Positions 33,499-42,904 of a DNA stretch of 64,000 bases are shown in pieces. Below the pieces are notes generated by a model that was not told the DNA's origin, ran no database searches, and saw nothing but the letters and a program-made list of their open reading frames with translations. Origin of the DNA: RUG572 sp051884915 (GTDB taxonomy: Bacteria > Verrucomicrobiota > Kiritimatiellia > RFP12 > UBA1067); contig JBJEWF010000028.1 of NCBI GenBank assembly GCA_051884915.1, forward strand, positions 14,599 through 78,598. The letters are read 5' to 3'. The first letter of the stretch is position 1. Each line of letters starts with the position of its first letter. The translations under genes and the position numbers were made by a program.

Positions 33499-34674
33499 CT
33501 ACTCGATCGGTCCCCAGCGGTGGTTCACGATCGGCCAGAAGACGCCGCCGGCGATGCCGCGCAGGTTCCGCGCGGGGACAGGCCCCCAGTAGCGGCTGTC
33601 ATAGCTGGAGGGCGAATTGTCGCCGCAGGCGTAGTACTCGTCGGCGCCGAGTTTCACTTCGTCGCCCTCCGCGACGATCGTCTTGCCGGGGATCGCGTAC
33701 GAAGGCTGGCCCGACGGCAGATACCCCGCGTAGGGATAGGCCTTCCCGTGGAATTTCTCGCGCTTCTGGATCTGGGCGATCCGGCGGGGCGCCATCGGTG
33801 CCTTGCCGTCGACCAGCAGCCGGCCGTCCCGGATCGTCAGCGTCTCGTTCGGCGTCCCCGTCATGCGCTTGATGTAGTGCGTGCCCTGCTGGAGTTTCTC
33901 GATGCCCGTCGTGGAGAAGATCATCACGTCGCCCCGCCGCGGATGGCGGAAGTTCCAGAGCCAGCGGTTCACGAACAGGAAATCGCCGGTCACCACGTAG
34001 CCGCTCCACAGGATCTGCCCCGCGCGGACCGGTTCCCCGGGACGCAGCCCGTTGGGCAGCCGGTAGTCCATGCGCCGGTAGGGGCCGTCGCCCGTCTCCT
34101 CGGGATGGAGGACGTCGGTCGGCACCAGCATCCGGGAACTCGTCTGCCCCGTCCCGTTGACGACGCGCATGTCGTAATGTCCCGTATTCGTCGGACGGAA
34201 CTGCAGGGACCCGTTGAACGGCGCCGTGAAGCATTCGTACATTTCGCCCGTCAGCGCCCATTTGAGCCACTTCTGCGGTCCCCGGTCCCAGAACGTCGCC
34301 TGCGCCGGGCTGCAGGCCACCGAATGGTTGCCGTAGAGCGTGGGCTGCATCGAGCCGGTCGGGATGTTGAACGGCTCGTAGAAATAGGCGCGGAACGCCA
34401 TGGCGACGGAAATGGAAACGACCAGGATGTCCAGCCACTCGCGGCCGATGGCGCAGCTCTTCGGCGGATCGAGGAATTCGAGCAGCGACTTGCATGTCCC
34501 GACGTCCCGCGCGCGCCAGGCGGTCCGCAGATCCTGCATCCGCTTCCCGAACTCCCCTTCCGGCCCGTAGGCCGGCAGGTCTTCGTACGACAGGACAAAC
34601 GTCTCGGCCGCAGTCAACACGGCTTTCGCTTCTTTTTTGGCCTTGGCGGCCCTGGTGAATGGCAATGCAAACAT
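33499..34674 (-). CDS. lepB: Signal peptidase I
   Basis: 391 residues. One membrane helix at about 81-96, then the catalytic Ser108 in PTGSMQPT, the general base Lys269 in YIKRMTG, and GDNSPSSYDSRYWG near the C-terminus. The family cleaves signal peptides on the periplasmic face. About 160 residues lie between Ser and Lys, much longer than usual, and the first 80 residues form a cytosolic extension; both lengthen the protein relative to about 320 in E. coli. The ATG at 34674 has a promoter whose -10 ends eight bases upstream, so little or no leader is expected. It begins the lepB-kinase-MFS unit. Confidence 0.93.
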   Translation of the reverse strand: MFALPFTRAAKAKKEAKAVLTAAETFVLSYEDLPAYGPEGEFGKRMQDLRTAWRARDVGTCKSLLEFLDPPKSCAIGREWLDILVVSISVAMAFRAYFYEPFNIPTGSMQPTLYGNHSVACSPAQATFWDRGPQKWLKWALTGEMYECFTAPFNGSLQFRPTNTGHYDMRVVNGTGQTSSRMLVPTDVLHPEETGDGPYRRMDYRLPNGLRPGEPVRAGQILWSGYVVTGDFLFVNRWLWNFRHPRRGDVMIFSTTGIEKLQQGTHYIKRMTGTPNETLTIRDGRLLVDGKAPMAPRRIAQIQKREKFHGKAYPYAGYLPSGQPSYAIPGKTIVAEGDEVKLGADEYYACGDNSPSSYDSRYWGPVPARNLRGIAGGVFWPIVNHRWGPIE

Positions 34675-34682
34675 TTTCCAGT

Positions 34683-34710
34683 ATTATAGCGAATCACGGG
34701 AAAATGACAA
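34683..34710 (-). promoter_or_regulatory. Promoter of lepB
   Basis: TTGTCA (34710-34705), 16-base spacer, TATAAT (34688-34683), eight bases before the lepB ATG. It follows directly on the rpmB terminator. Confidence 0.7.
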
Positions 34711-34727
34711 GCGCGAAAAGGAACGCG

Positions 34728-34766
34728 AAAAAAGAAAGGGCGATCCCCGCGAGGAGACCGCCCTTT
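34728..34766 (-). terminator. Rho-independent terminator of rpsA-rpmB
   Basis: Stem AAAGGGCG/CGCCCTTT (34766-34759 with 34742-34735 on the minus strand) followed by C and six T. It sits 22 bases after the rpmB stop. The clearest intrinsic terminator in the window. Confidence 0.9.
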
Positions 34767-34787
34767 CCCGTTGGCCGGAGGACCCGA

Positions 34788-35018
34788 TCAGCCCTTCACG
34801 ATCTTGCCCATCTTGATGCAGTGCGTGCAGACCCTCTTGCGGCAGGTGTTGCCCTTGCCGTCGGAGACGCGCACCGTCTGGAGATTGGGAAGGAAGCGGC
34901 GCTTCGAGATGCCGGTCGTGTGGAGACCGATGCCGCCCTTGTACTTCGGCGAACCCTTGCGCACGATCGAACGACCGGCCGAGGGGCGCTTGCCACAGAT
35001 TTCACAGACTCTGGACAT
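34788..35018 (-). CDS. rpmB: Large ribosomal subunit protein bL28
   Basis: 76 residues. MSRVCEICGKRPSAG with CxxC at residues 5-8 and CTHC (64-67) shows the zinc-binding (C+) form. KYKGGIGLHTTGISKRRFLP is the core. It is 24 bases after rpsA with an AAAGGATG ribosome site, and a terminator follows, so rpsA-rpmB is a two-gene unit. Confidence 0.97.
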   Translation of the reverse strand: MSRVCEICGKRPSAGRSIVRKGSPKYKGGIGLHTTGISKRRFLPNLQTVRVSDGKGNTCRKRVCTHCIKMGKIVKG

Positions 35019-35042
35019 GATATCATCCTTTCTTTACATCGG

Positions 35043-36803
35043 TTACTTGTCTTCGCCCGGCTGCCATTCGACAGACTGGAAGGCGTCCGCAAACGCGGAG
35101 CCGAAGGAACCCAGCGACTCGCCGCCCTTCGGCGCGCTCGTCATCGAGCCGGCGGAGTCGGCCGAATCCGCCTCAAGGGCCCGGATTTCGTCCTCGGTCA
35201 TGTTCATCGCGCGAATCGACAGACCGATGCGGCGCTCGCCGCGATCGACCTTGACCACGCGGGCCTCGACCTCGTCGCCGACGCTGAGCACGTCCTTGAC
35301 CTTCTCGACGCGCTGGTCGGAGATCTGGGAGATGTGGACGAGACCGTCGACGCCATCCTCCAGCTCGATGAACGCGCCGAAGGACGCCGTCTTGGAAACC
35401 TTGCCCTTGACGACGGAGCCGATCGCGTACTTCGAGGAGATTTCGGACCACGGATCGGGCTGGGCCTGCTTGAGGCCGAGGGAAATCCGCTGCTCCTTGG
35501 GTTCGACCGCGAGAACGACCGCTTCGACCTCCTGGCCCTTCTTGAGGCAGTCGGCCGGATTCTGCGGACGCCGCGTCCAGGAGATGTCCGTCACGTGGAT
35601 CATGCCGTCGATGCCCTCTTCAAGCTCGACGAACGCGCCATACTGCGTGAAGTTGCGGACCTTGCCCTTGACCCGGCTGCCGACCGGATAGCGGTCCTGG
35701 ACCGTGTCCCACGGATTGTCCTGCGTCTGGCGGATGCCGAGCGCGATCTTCTGGTTCTCGGCGTCGACGGACAGGACGGCGACCTGGATCTCGTCGCCGA
35801 CGCTGAGCATGTCGCTCGCCCGCGCCACGCGCTTCGTCCAGCTGAATTCGCTGATGTGCACGAGGCCTTCGATGCCGGGGGCGATTTCGACGAACGCGCC
35901 GTAGGCGGCCAGGTTCACGACCTTGCCCGTCACGCGGCTGCCGACCGGGAACTGCTCGGAAATCGAGTTCCAGGGGTTCTCCGTCGTCTGCTTGAGGCCG
36001 AGGGAGATGCGCTCCTTTTCGCGGTCCACGTCGAGCACCATCACGTCGAGCTCCTGGCCGACCTTGAGCATTTCGCTCGGGTGCTTGATGCGGCCCCAGC
36101 TCATGTCCGTGATGTGGAGGAGGCCGTCGATGCCGTCGAGGTCGATGAACGCGCCGAAATCGGTGATGTTCTTCACGCGGCCCTTGCGCACTTCGCCCTT
36201 CTGGAGGGAGGCCAGCAGATTGGCCTTCTTCTCGGCCATCGTGCCCTCGATGAGTTCGCGGCGGCTGACGATGATGTTCTTGCGCTCGGGCGAGATCTTG
36301 ATGACCTTGAAGTCGTAGGTCTGGCCGATGTACGGCGCGAGGTCGCGGACCGGCGTGACGTCGACCTGCGAACCGGGAAGGAACGCCTCGACGCCGTCGA
36401 TGTTGACGATGAGGCCGCCGCGCACGACGCTGCCGACCGTGCCGGTGACCACGTCGTCCTGATGATAGCGCTCCAGCACCTTCTGCCAGCGGATCTGGTC
36501 GTCGGCCGCCTTCTTCGACAGGCGGGGAAGATTGGTCTTGTCGTTCTCGAGTTCCAGCAGCATCACGGAAATCTTGGCGCCGACCTGCGCCTCGGCGGGA
36601 TCCGCGAACTCGTCGATCTTGACGATGCCCTCGGCCTTGGCGTTGATGTCGACGAACACGTCGTCGCCATTGACCTGGGAGATGGTTCCTTCGATGATGG
36701 AACCCGGCTTGAAGGAAACGTCCTGCATCTGCTCCTGGGCAGCGAGGAATTCCGCAAAAGCGGCTGACTTCTCAGCCTTCGGCATCGGTTTACGAATAGC
36801 CAT
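35043..36803 (-). CDS. rpsA: Small ribosomal subunit protein bS1
   Basis: 586 residues with six S1 RNA-binding repeats: about 36-105, 120-180, 205-275, 290-360, 375-450 and 465-535. Repeats 3-6 share the pattern GAFVELxxGIxGLVHxSxxSW. It binds mRNA at the 30S subunit and helps unfold leaders. The start at 36803 gives MAIRKPMPKAEKSAAF; the region upstream is an AT-rich leader of about 75 bases with a promoter. S1 is notable here because several genes seem to have no leader to bind. Confidence 0.96.
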   Translation of the reverse strand: MAIRKPMPKAEKSAAFAEFLAAQEQMQDVSFKPGSIIEGTISQVNGDDVFVDINAKAEGIVKIDEFADPAEAQVGAKISVMLLELENDKTNLPRLSKKAADDQIRWQKVLERYHQDDVVTGTVGSVVRGGLIVNIDGVEAFLPGSQVDVTPVRDLAPYIGQTYDFKVIKISPERKNIIVSRRELIEGTMAEKKANLLASLQKGEVRKGRVKNITDFGAFIDLDGIDGLLHITDMSWGRIKHPSEMLKVGQELDVMVLDVDREKERISLGLKQTTENPWNSISEQFPVGSRVTGKVVNLAAYGAFVEIAPGIEGLVHISEFSWTKRVARASDMLSVGDEIQVAVLSVDAENQKIALGIRQTQDNPWDTVQDRYPVGSRVKGKVRNFTQYGAFVELEEGIDGMIHVTDISWTRRPQNPADCLKKGQEVEAVVLAVEPKEQRISLGLKQAQPDPWSEISSKYAIGSVVKGKVSKTASFGAFIELEDGVDGLVHISQISDQRVEKVKDVLSVGDEVEARVVKVDRGERRIGLSIRAMNMTEDEIRALEADSADSAGSMTSAPKGGESLGSFGSAFADAFQSVEWQPGEDK

Positions 36804-36883
36804 GAATCTGAATCTTTGTTTTGGTTTGTTTCTGGGCGCGGTTTTCTGCCGCGACTTCCCCGTTAGTGGGCGAAGATTTTGAC

Positions 36884-36892
36884 AGTATATCA
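36884..36892 (-). promoter_or_regulatory. Extended -10 promoter of rpsA
   Basis: TGA-TATACT after a T-run on the minus strand. The predicted leader to the rpsA ATG is about 75 bases and is the longest I can infer in the window. The rest of 36804-37044 is GC-rich and without a recognised element. Confidence 0.55.
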
Positions 36893-37044
36893 AAAAAATG
36901 GCGACGCGTGGAACCGAAACCGGAAAAAATGCGTTTTCGGTTTTCCCGTCGCCGGCGCGGCCGGCGGCCGGCCGCCCGTTTCGCGCGCGGCCCCGGCCGG
37001 CGCGCGGCGGCTTCATGCGGGGACGGATGACGCCCGTCCGGGCG

Positions 37045-40000
37045 TCACCGCAGATAGAGCATCGTGCCGGAGAGGCCTTTGAGGACCAGGGCGTTCGCCG
37101 CCGCGTCGACGGCAATCGCCGCGCCGGCGGAGGACTCGGCCGCGCGCGTCCAGGCGGGCGCGCCCGTCAGCGTCGCCGCGCGCAGGATCTCCGTGCGGCG
37201 CACCGTCACCTCCTCGGGGCGCGCGACCGAATAGAGGAGCGCGGACGGCAGCGACAGCGAGCCCAGCACCGTCAGCGTGTCCGCATGGCCCGATTCGTCA
37301 ACCGTCGCGCCGACGACCGCGTTCTCCGCGAACACGAGATTCGTCACCGTCACGCCCCGGAAGTTCGCGGCGTTCCATTCGCCGCCCGCCGCCACGGCGA
37401 CGTCGCCGAGAACGACGTCGTCCGCCGCCGCCGTCGCCACGCCGCGCACCGTCACGCCCCGGCCCTCGACGACGACGTGCGCCGCGTAGGCGGGAATGCC
37501 CGCATCGACCGTGAACGACGTGTCCGCGCCCCGCATCGTGAGCGTGCCGAGCAAAATCCGGTTCGCGGCGTTCGTCGGCATCCACTTGTCCGCCAGGTAG
37601 CGCTGCGTCGCGCGCACCTCGGCGTCCGTCAGGCGGTTCGTGTAGATCAGGATCTCCGCCAGGTCCTGCCCGCCGTTGAGCCGTCCGTCGGTGGCGTTGT
37701 AGCACGAGGCCAGCCAGAGGGCGCACGGCGTGAGATTGGCGGCGTCGTCGGCTTCGGAAAGCCGCCACGAGACGAGATCCCAGGCGCCGCCCAGACCCGT
37801 CTTCGTGCCATCCACCTCCATGCCGTTGATCCAGGTGGTGCCGCCCTTCACCAGTCCGTCGCGATCCCTCGCCTCGTCCCAGAGGGGGTCGGACGCGACG
37901 GCGCCAAAGGTGGTGTCCGCCCCTTGTCCGCGATGGAAGCAGCGTTTGCCGTTGGACTGCTGCGAGTCGCCCAGCAGAAAGCCGCCGCCGTTGCGACTGC
38001 CGACCATCCAGAACACGGTGCGGATGTTGGTCTGCAGCGCGTTGAACTGCAGCATGCGGTCGTCGCCCGCCCGCTGCTTGTTCGAATCCGCCATCACGCC
38101 GAAATCGACGAACGGCCGCCCGTCGAAACCCGTCGCGTTGTAGAGGGGGTATTTCCGGACGTAATCCGCGTAGACCGGAGCGCCGCTCCGGCGGTCGGAC
38201 CATCGGGAGATGGACGTGCCGCTCTTCGTGAAGGAGGACTCCACCGACGCGTCCAGCCACACCGCCGGCACGCCCGCGGGCTGCAGTTTTCCGCCCGGCG
38301 CCACCTGCACGCCACCCGCCGCCACCGTGAGATCGAACGCCGAACCCGCAATGGACGAGACGACGAGCGTGCCGTCCCCCGTCTTCTTCGCCGCCGCGCC
38401 CCCGAGAGACGGGAACGACGCCGTGCCGGCAACCACCCCGATCGACCCCGTCTCGACCGTCACGGACTCGTTGGCGAGCGCGACGCCGCCGGCCAGTTCG
38501 AGATTGGCGCCGGCGAGCGCGAGCGTCCCCGTCCAGTCCGGCATGGACGCCGTGGCGCGGAGCGTGCCGTCCTTCCCCGTCACCGCAAGCGAACCCGCGC
38601 CCGTCCACACAGGGCCCAGCGTCACGCCATACGCCCCGATCTCAAGCGTGTTCGTGCCGCGCAGTTCGCACGAAATCCCCTCGCCGACCAGCGTGAGATC
38701 CGCCGCCGCCGTCACGGCGGCGTCCTCGAACCGGACGGAGGAGAACGTAGTGCCGTTGTTGCTGGTCAGGCCCTTCGAGGTCACGAACACCCCGCCCACG
38801 ACTTCGACGGACGCGGTCGCCGTCGGAGCGTAGGCGACGTAGAACGGCTGGCGGCTCCCGTATTTGAAGACGCCGCCCGCGGCGACCCGAAGGCGTCCCA
38901 CGGCGCAGTTTCCCTGCCCCAGCGAGATGTGGAATCCCTCTTCGAACTCCACCTCGCCGCCCGGCCCCACCTCGAAAACGCTCTCGACGCCCGAAGCGGT
39001 CCCCACGTGCAGACCGCGGCCGGTGGTCGTGCGCTTCGCCAGCACTTTCGCCCCGTCGCGCACGATGAGCTGCCGGCCGTTGCCCTCCACGCCGAAATAG
39101 GCGCTGAACGTGAAATCGTTCTTCTCGATCGCCGCGCTGCCGCCCTGGACGAAGAGCTCGGAACTGTCGACCGGAAATTCGCCGCCGCCCGCGAACACGA
39201 GCAGTCCCGGACCGGACGGACGGCATTTGCCGTTGTTGTTCGTGTACTTCCCGGCCAGCGTCGCCGTCTTGCCGGCCGCCACCGCGAGTATGGTCGCCGC
39301 CGTCTGGGTGATGGGGACCTGCAGCGTCGTGTCCGCATCGAAGCGCAACGTGCCGCCGGCCAGCGTGAGCGGCGTCGCCAAACCGCCGCCGTCCGAAATG
39401 ACGAGCGTGCCCGCGCTCTCCGTCTTCAGGGCCGTCGTCACGATGCCGCCGGCCGCAATCCGCATCGTTCCCGCGCCCAGCGCCAGTTCGCTCCAGCCGA
39501 AGGTGCCGCCGTTCGTCACGCAGATCGTGCCCGCCGCGGCGAGCGTCAGCTCGCCCGCGCCCAGCGACGCCCCGTTCTCCGCCTGCAGCGTGCCGCCCCA
39601 CACCTCGAACGAGTTCCGCAGCACCGTGCCCGATCCCGTCGCGGTGAACAGTCCGTTCGACACCACCACCGTGTTCGCGCCCGCGGCGCCCGTCACGCGC
39701 AGCGTGCCGCCCAGCACGAAGATGCGTCCCGCAAAGTCCTCCGCGCCGGCGAGTTCAAGCGTGCCGTCGCCCTCCTTGTAGAAGTCGCCCTCGCCCGTCA
39801 GCGCCGTCACGGAGAACGTCCGCCCCTCCGCCACCGCCAGACACGGCGGCAGACCGGACGAAGCGGACGTGTCGACGGCCGCGGAGGAGCCGTCCGCAAA
39901 GGCGACGCACCGCGTGCCGCCGACCTTCGACGCGTCGTAGTTCTCCGTCGTGTCGAACTGGACGATGCCGGAGCCGGACGTTTCGACCACGCACCCCTCG

Positions 40001-41541
40001 GGAATCGCGGCCGGCGAAGCCAGCAGCAGCACGCCGTTCGTGACCGCGATCGTCGAACCGGAATAGTCCCCGAGCGAATCGATCCGCACGTCGCCGGGCG
40101 AGGCCCAGGCCCATTCCGTCCCCTTCAGCGAAGAAAGGCGGAGCAGTCCGCCCTTCTCCGCGCCCAGGGACAGGGCGGACGAAGACGCGTCCAACGTCTG
40201 GACCGTGAGCGCCGTCCCCGCGCCCGCCCAGACGCTTCCGGCGGCCTCGGACCCCAGCCGTGACACGACATCCGTCTCGAAGCTGGCGTCGTCCAGCACC
40301 GTCCAGACCGCGTCCGCCAGCGGAACGACCTCGCCGCCGGCCGTCGCGTCGAGTCCCGCCCGCAGCGAACCCGCCGAGACGACCACCTGCCCGCTGAATT
40401 CCGTCGCCGAGCCGGCGAGCGTCAGCTCGCCCGCCGTCCGCTTCTCGAAGGTTCCCGCACCCGCGAACGCATTCGGCAGCGTGCCGGACGCCGGCAGCAC
40501 GACCGTCGTCCCGTCCGCCGCCGTCACCGGGCCCGTGCCCGCCGCGCTTGCGCCTGCAATCTCCAGCGTGCCCGCCTTCACGTCCACGCCACCCGTGAAC
40601 GTCCGCTGCCCGGAGACCAGCGTCATCTTCCCGGGGCCGGTCTTCACGAACGCCGCGGACACGTCGCTCCCCTCCACGCCGCCCGCGGAGAACTGGAGTT
40701 CGCACCCCTCCGCGACCTCGAAGGTCATGCTGGAGATGGTCAGTTCCGGGCTTGCCGAACCGGCAATCTGGGACGGGCTGCCCTCCGTCTGCGTGCCGTC
40801 CACGACGATGCGCGGAATGCCGAGATACTGCTTGAACCCGTAGTCGGAGAGGGTGATGCTCGCGCCGTTCCGCAAATAGAGCGTCGAGGCCAGCATGCCG
40901 TCGGTGCAGTTCTTCCCGTCATGCATCCCGCCGAAACTCGCGCGCGAACCGGTGCCATCCAGAATCAGAGCGGGACTGCCGAGTTTCGCCGACGAGTCGC
41001 TCGCCATGGAGAGGATGGCCGGCGCGGTGACGCGGATGGTCGTCGTGTCGGGCAGTTCCGCCTTCGCATTCCAGCGCAGAACCGTGCGTCCCGTGACCGT
41101 GAGCGTCACGCCCTCTTCCGTCGTGAGGGAACGATTCCCGTCCAGACAGATGAGCGGCGACAACTCAGTCGTCACGGTGTGCCAGGTCTGATCCACCGCG
41201 AGGTGGATTCCGCCGCTGTTGCTGAAGTTGATTTCGCCCTTGCCGCAGTTGACGATGCCGCCCTTGCCCAGAGTGAGCGCACCCGCGCCGGTCAGCGTCC
41301 GTTTGGTGGTTGTGGTCCACTCGATGCCCTCCGCGCTCACGTCGCCGGGCAGGGTGATGCGCACGTCGCCCAGCACGGCGGTCGCGCCATCGCTCCACGT
41401 CACGGTGGCGCCGCTCTCGTCCTGCCACACGTCCGCGTCGAGCCAACTGCCGCCATCGACCCCGATGTAGGTCAACTGCGCGGCATCCAAGGGCATCGCG
41501 GCCAGCATCATGGCGCCCAGCAACAGATTCCCCAACTTCAT
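37045..41541 (-). CDS. Giant secreted beta-strand-repeat protein with LamG-like module
   Basis: 1498 residues. Signal peptide MKLGNLLLGAMMLAAMPLDA, then about 1050 residues of irregular Gly/Ala/Thr/Val-rich beta repeats of the autotransporter-associated strand type (recurring TGPGKMTL, GAGALTLG, GTLEIAG, VxNGxL patterns) expected to form a beta-solenoid. At about 1090-1315 is a LamG/concanavalin-like module with PAVWLDASVESSF, FDGRPFVDFG and LTDAEVRATQRYLADKWMP, a combination typical of Lentisphaerota/Kiritimatiellota surface proteins. No C-terminal autotransporter barrel or PEP-CTERM helix is visible; the end is GTMLYLR. Likely a surface or adhesion protein. Its upstream region has a candidate promoter and a 13-base homopolymer. 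Confidence 0.85.
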   Translation of the reverse strand: MKLGNLLLGAMMLAAMPLDAAQLTYIGVDGGSWLDADVWQDESGATVTWSDGATAVLGDVRITLPGDVSAEGIEWTTTTKRTLTGAGALTLGKGGIVNCGKGEINFSNSGGIHLAVDQTWHTVTTELSPLICLDGNRSLTTEEGVTLTVTGRTVLRWNAKAELPDTTTIRVTAPAILSMASDSSAKLGSPALILDGTGSRASFGGMHDGKNCTDGMLASTLYLRNGASITLSDYGFKQYLGIPRIVVDGTQTEGSPSQIAGSASPELTISSMTFEVAEGCELQFSAGGVEGSDVSAAFVKTGPGKMTLVSGQRTFTGGVDVKAGTLEIAGASAAGTGPVTAADGTTVVLPASGTLPNAFAGAGTFEKRTAGELTLAGSATEFSGQVVVSAGSLRAGLDATAGGEVVPLADAVWTVLDDASFETDVVSRLGSEAAGSVWAGAGTALTVQTLDASSSALSLGAEKGGLLRLSSLKGTEWAWASPGDVRIDSLGDYSGSTIAVTNGVLLLASPAAIPEGCVVETSGSGIVQFDTTENYDASKVGGTRCVAFADGSSAAVDTSASSGLPPCLAVAEGRTFSVTALTGEGDFYKEGDGTLELAGAEDFAGRIFVLGGTLRVTGAAGANTVVVSNGLFTATGSGTVLRNSFEVWGGTLQAENGASLGAGELTLAAAGTICVTNGGTFGWSELALGAGTMRIAAGGIVTTALKTESAGTLVISDGGGLATPLTLAGGTLRFDADTTLQVPITQTAATILAVAAGKTATLAGKYTNNNGKCRPSGPGLLVFAGGGEFPVDSSELFVQGGSAAIEKNDFTFSAYFGVEGNGRQLIVRDGAKVLAKRTTTGRGLHVGTASGVESVFEVGPGGEVEFEEGFHISLGQGNCAVGRLRVAAGGVFKYGSRQPFYVAYAPTATASVEVVGGVFVTSKGLTSNNGTTFSSVRFEDAAVTAAADLTLVGEGISCELRGTNTLEIGAYGVTLGPVWTGAGSLAVTGKDGTLRATASMPDWTGTLALAGANLELAGGVALANESVTVETGSIGVVAGTASFPSLGGAAAKKTGDGTLVVSSIAGSAFDLTVAAGGVQVAPGGKLQPAGVPAVWLDASVESSFTKSGTSISRWSDRRSGAPVYADYVRKYPLYNATGFDGRPFVDFGVMADSNKQRAGDDRMLQFNALQTNIRTVFWMVGSRNGGGFLLGDSQQSNGKRCFHRGQGADTTFGAVASDPLWDEARDRDGLVKGGTTWINGMEVDGTKTGLGGAWDLVSWRLSEADDAANLTPCALWLASCYNATDGRLNGGQDLAEILIYTNRLTDAEVRATQRYLADKWMPTNAANRILLGTLTMRGADTSFTVDAGIPAYAAHVVVEGRGVTVRGVATAAADDVVLGDVAVAAGGEWNAANFRGVTVTNLVFAENAVVGATVDESGHADTLTVLGSLSLPSALLYSVARPEEVTVRRTEILRAATLTGAPAWTRAAESSAGAAIAVDAAANALVLKGLSGTMLYLR

Positions 41542-41626
41542 GTTCGTCTGCTCCACCTTCTGCCTCCTACCTTTTGCCGTCGGGAAGTCTGCCCGCCGTT
41601 CGCGCACAAAACCCCCAGCGATTCAA

Positions 41627-41655
41627 ATTTTGCCACATATCGGACGCCGAATCAA
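41627..41655 (-). promoter_or_regulatory. Candidate promoter of the giant surface-protein gene
   Basis: TTGATT (41655-41650), 17-base spacer, CAAAAT (41632-41627), about 86 bases before the ATG. The -10 is weak; the positioning and AT-rich setting support it. Confidence 0.4.
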
Positions 41656-41691
41656 GAAAAACACGAAAAATATCCTGTAAATCAAGATCAT

Positions 41692-41704
41692 CCCCCCCCC
41701 CCCC
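41692..41704. repeat. 13-base C (poly-G on coding strand) homopolymer
   Basis: Thirteen consecutive C lie in the 238-base gap between the DUF362 gene and the giant surface-protein gene, 36 bases upstream of the latter's candidate -35 and about 150 bases from its ATG. It is the only long homopolymer I noticed in the window. The rest of the gap is AT-rich and gene-free. Confidence 0.9.
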
Positions 41705-41779
41705 GACAGATAAAATCTAGAATTAAAATCGAGAATCCGCCGGGACCGAAGGCGTCCGCGCATCATGATCCGCCCCCGT

Positions 41780-42883
41780 TCAGATCCGTTCCAGCCGATA
41801 GGCGCGCGTGCCGAGTTTCATGCGCGCGCCTTCGGCGACGGCATCCTGCCAGCGGGTGGCGGGATGCATCGTGGTGAACAGATCGCCCTTCGTGTCCCTG
41901 CCGGCCAGACAGCAGTTCGGCAGAAGGGGCGCGGCATTGCAGAGGTCGGCGCACGCCTGGTCGATGGCGACCGGATCGAACGACGCCGCGATGCCGATGT
42001 CGCCGATCAGCGGAACGTCGTTCATGGGATGGCAGTCGCAGTGCGGCGAGACGTCGCAGATGAACGACACGTGGAACGAGGGCTTGCCGCGGACGACGGC
42101 GGCCGCATACTCGGCGATCTTGCCGTGCATGACCGTGCAGGGCTCGCCGAAATCGCTCTGGATGGCGTCGCGGTTGCAGGCGCCGATGCAGCGCCCGCAT
42201 CCCACGCATCTGCCGGGGTCGATGGCGGCCTTGCGGTTCTTGACCGTGCAGGCGCCGTGCGCGCATTCGCGCGTGCACGCGCCGCAGCCGATGCAGAGTT
42301 CCGCGTTGACCTGGGGATGGACGGACGAGTGCATGGCCTTCTTGCCCGCGCGGGACCCGCCGCCCATGCCGAGGTTCTTGAGCGCCCCGCCGATTCCCGT
42401 CATTTCATGGCACTTGACGTGGGTGAGCGAGATCACGGCGTCGGCGTCCACCAGCGCGCGGCCGATGTAGGCCTCCTTCACGTACTTGCCGTCCGGCACC
42501 GGCACGGCCACGTCGTCCGTTCCCTTCAGGCCATCCGCAATCAGAATGTGGCAGCCCGTCTGGAACGGCGAAAACCCGTTTTCATACGCCGCCGCCAGAT
42601 GGTCGAGCGCGTTCTTCCGCCGCCCCACGTAGAGCGTGTTGGCGTCGGTCAGGAACGGGAGACCGCCGCGGGACCTGACGAAATCGACCAGCGTCTTCGC
42701 CCAGTTCGGCCGCAGATAGGCCAGACACCCCGGTTCGCCGAAGTGCGTTTTGACGGCCACGTACTTGTCCGCCAGATCCAGGTCGCCCAGTCCCGCCGTT
42801 TTCAGCAGGCGCGTGAACTTCTGCTGGAGATTCTCGGCGTCCGAACAGCGGAAGTCGGCGAAGTAGACAGTCGATTTTTCCAT
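41780..42883 (-). CDS. DUF362 protein with two 4Fe-4S ferredoxin motifs
   Basis: 367 residues. The N-terminal DUF362 region has KTHFGEPG and HVKCHEMTGIGGALKNLGMG (about 154-173), followed by CIGCGACTREC and CVGCGRCIGAC (about 197-231) for two 4Fe-4S clusters. The C-terminal part has DVSPHCDCHP and IDQACADLCN. Proteins of this kind are common in anaerobes and are thought to be electron-transfer or iron-sulfur scaffolding factors; no reaction is established. It starts 21 bases after the DUF5696-like gene. ATG at 42883. Confidence 0.88.
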   Translation of the reverse strand: MEKSTVYFADFRCSDAENLQQKFTRLLKTAGLGDLDLADKYVAVKTHFGEPGCLAYLRPNWAKTLVDFVRSRGGLPFLTDANTLYVGRRKNALDHLAAAYENGFSPFQTGCHILIADGLKGTDDVAVPVPDGKYVKEAYIGRALVDADAVISLTHVKCHEMTGIGGALKNLGMGGGSRAGKKAMHSSVHPQVNAELCIGCGACTRECAHGACTVKNRKAAIDPGRCVGCGRCIGACNRDAIQSDFGEPCTVMHGKIAEYAAAVVRGKPSFHVSFICDVSPHCDCHPMNDVPLIGDIGIAASFDPVAIDQACADLCNAAPLLPNCCLAGRDTKGDLFTTMHPATRWQDAVAEGARMKLGTRAYRLERI

Positions 42884-42904
42884 CTCGGCGTTCCTGTCGG
42901 GTGT

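Noticed and set aside
36898..40263. Long plus-strand frame (1121 codons) opposite the giant repeat protein
   Set aside because: Translation is Arg/His/Ala-rich, lacks a signal peptide or any domain, and opposes a protein with a good signal peptide and recognisable module.
37045..41541. Classical autotransporter with a C-terminal barrel, or PEP-CTERM sorting
   Set aside because: The last 300 residues show a LamG-like module and short beta repeats, with no barrel strands, no terminal aromatic residue and no PEP motif plus membrane helix plus basic tail.
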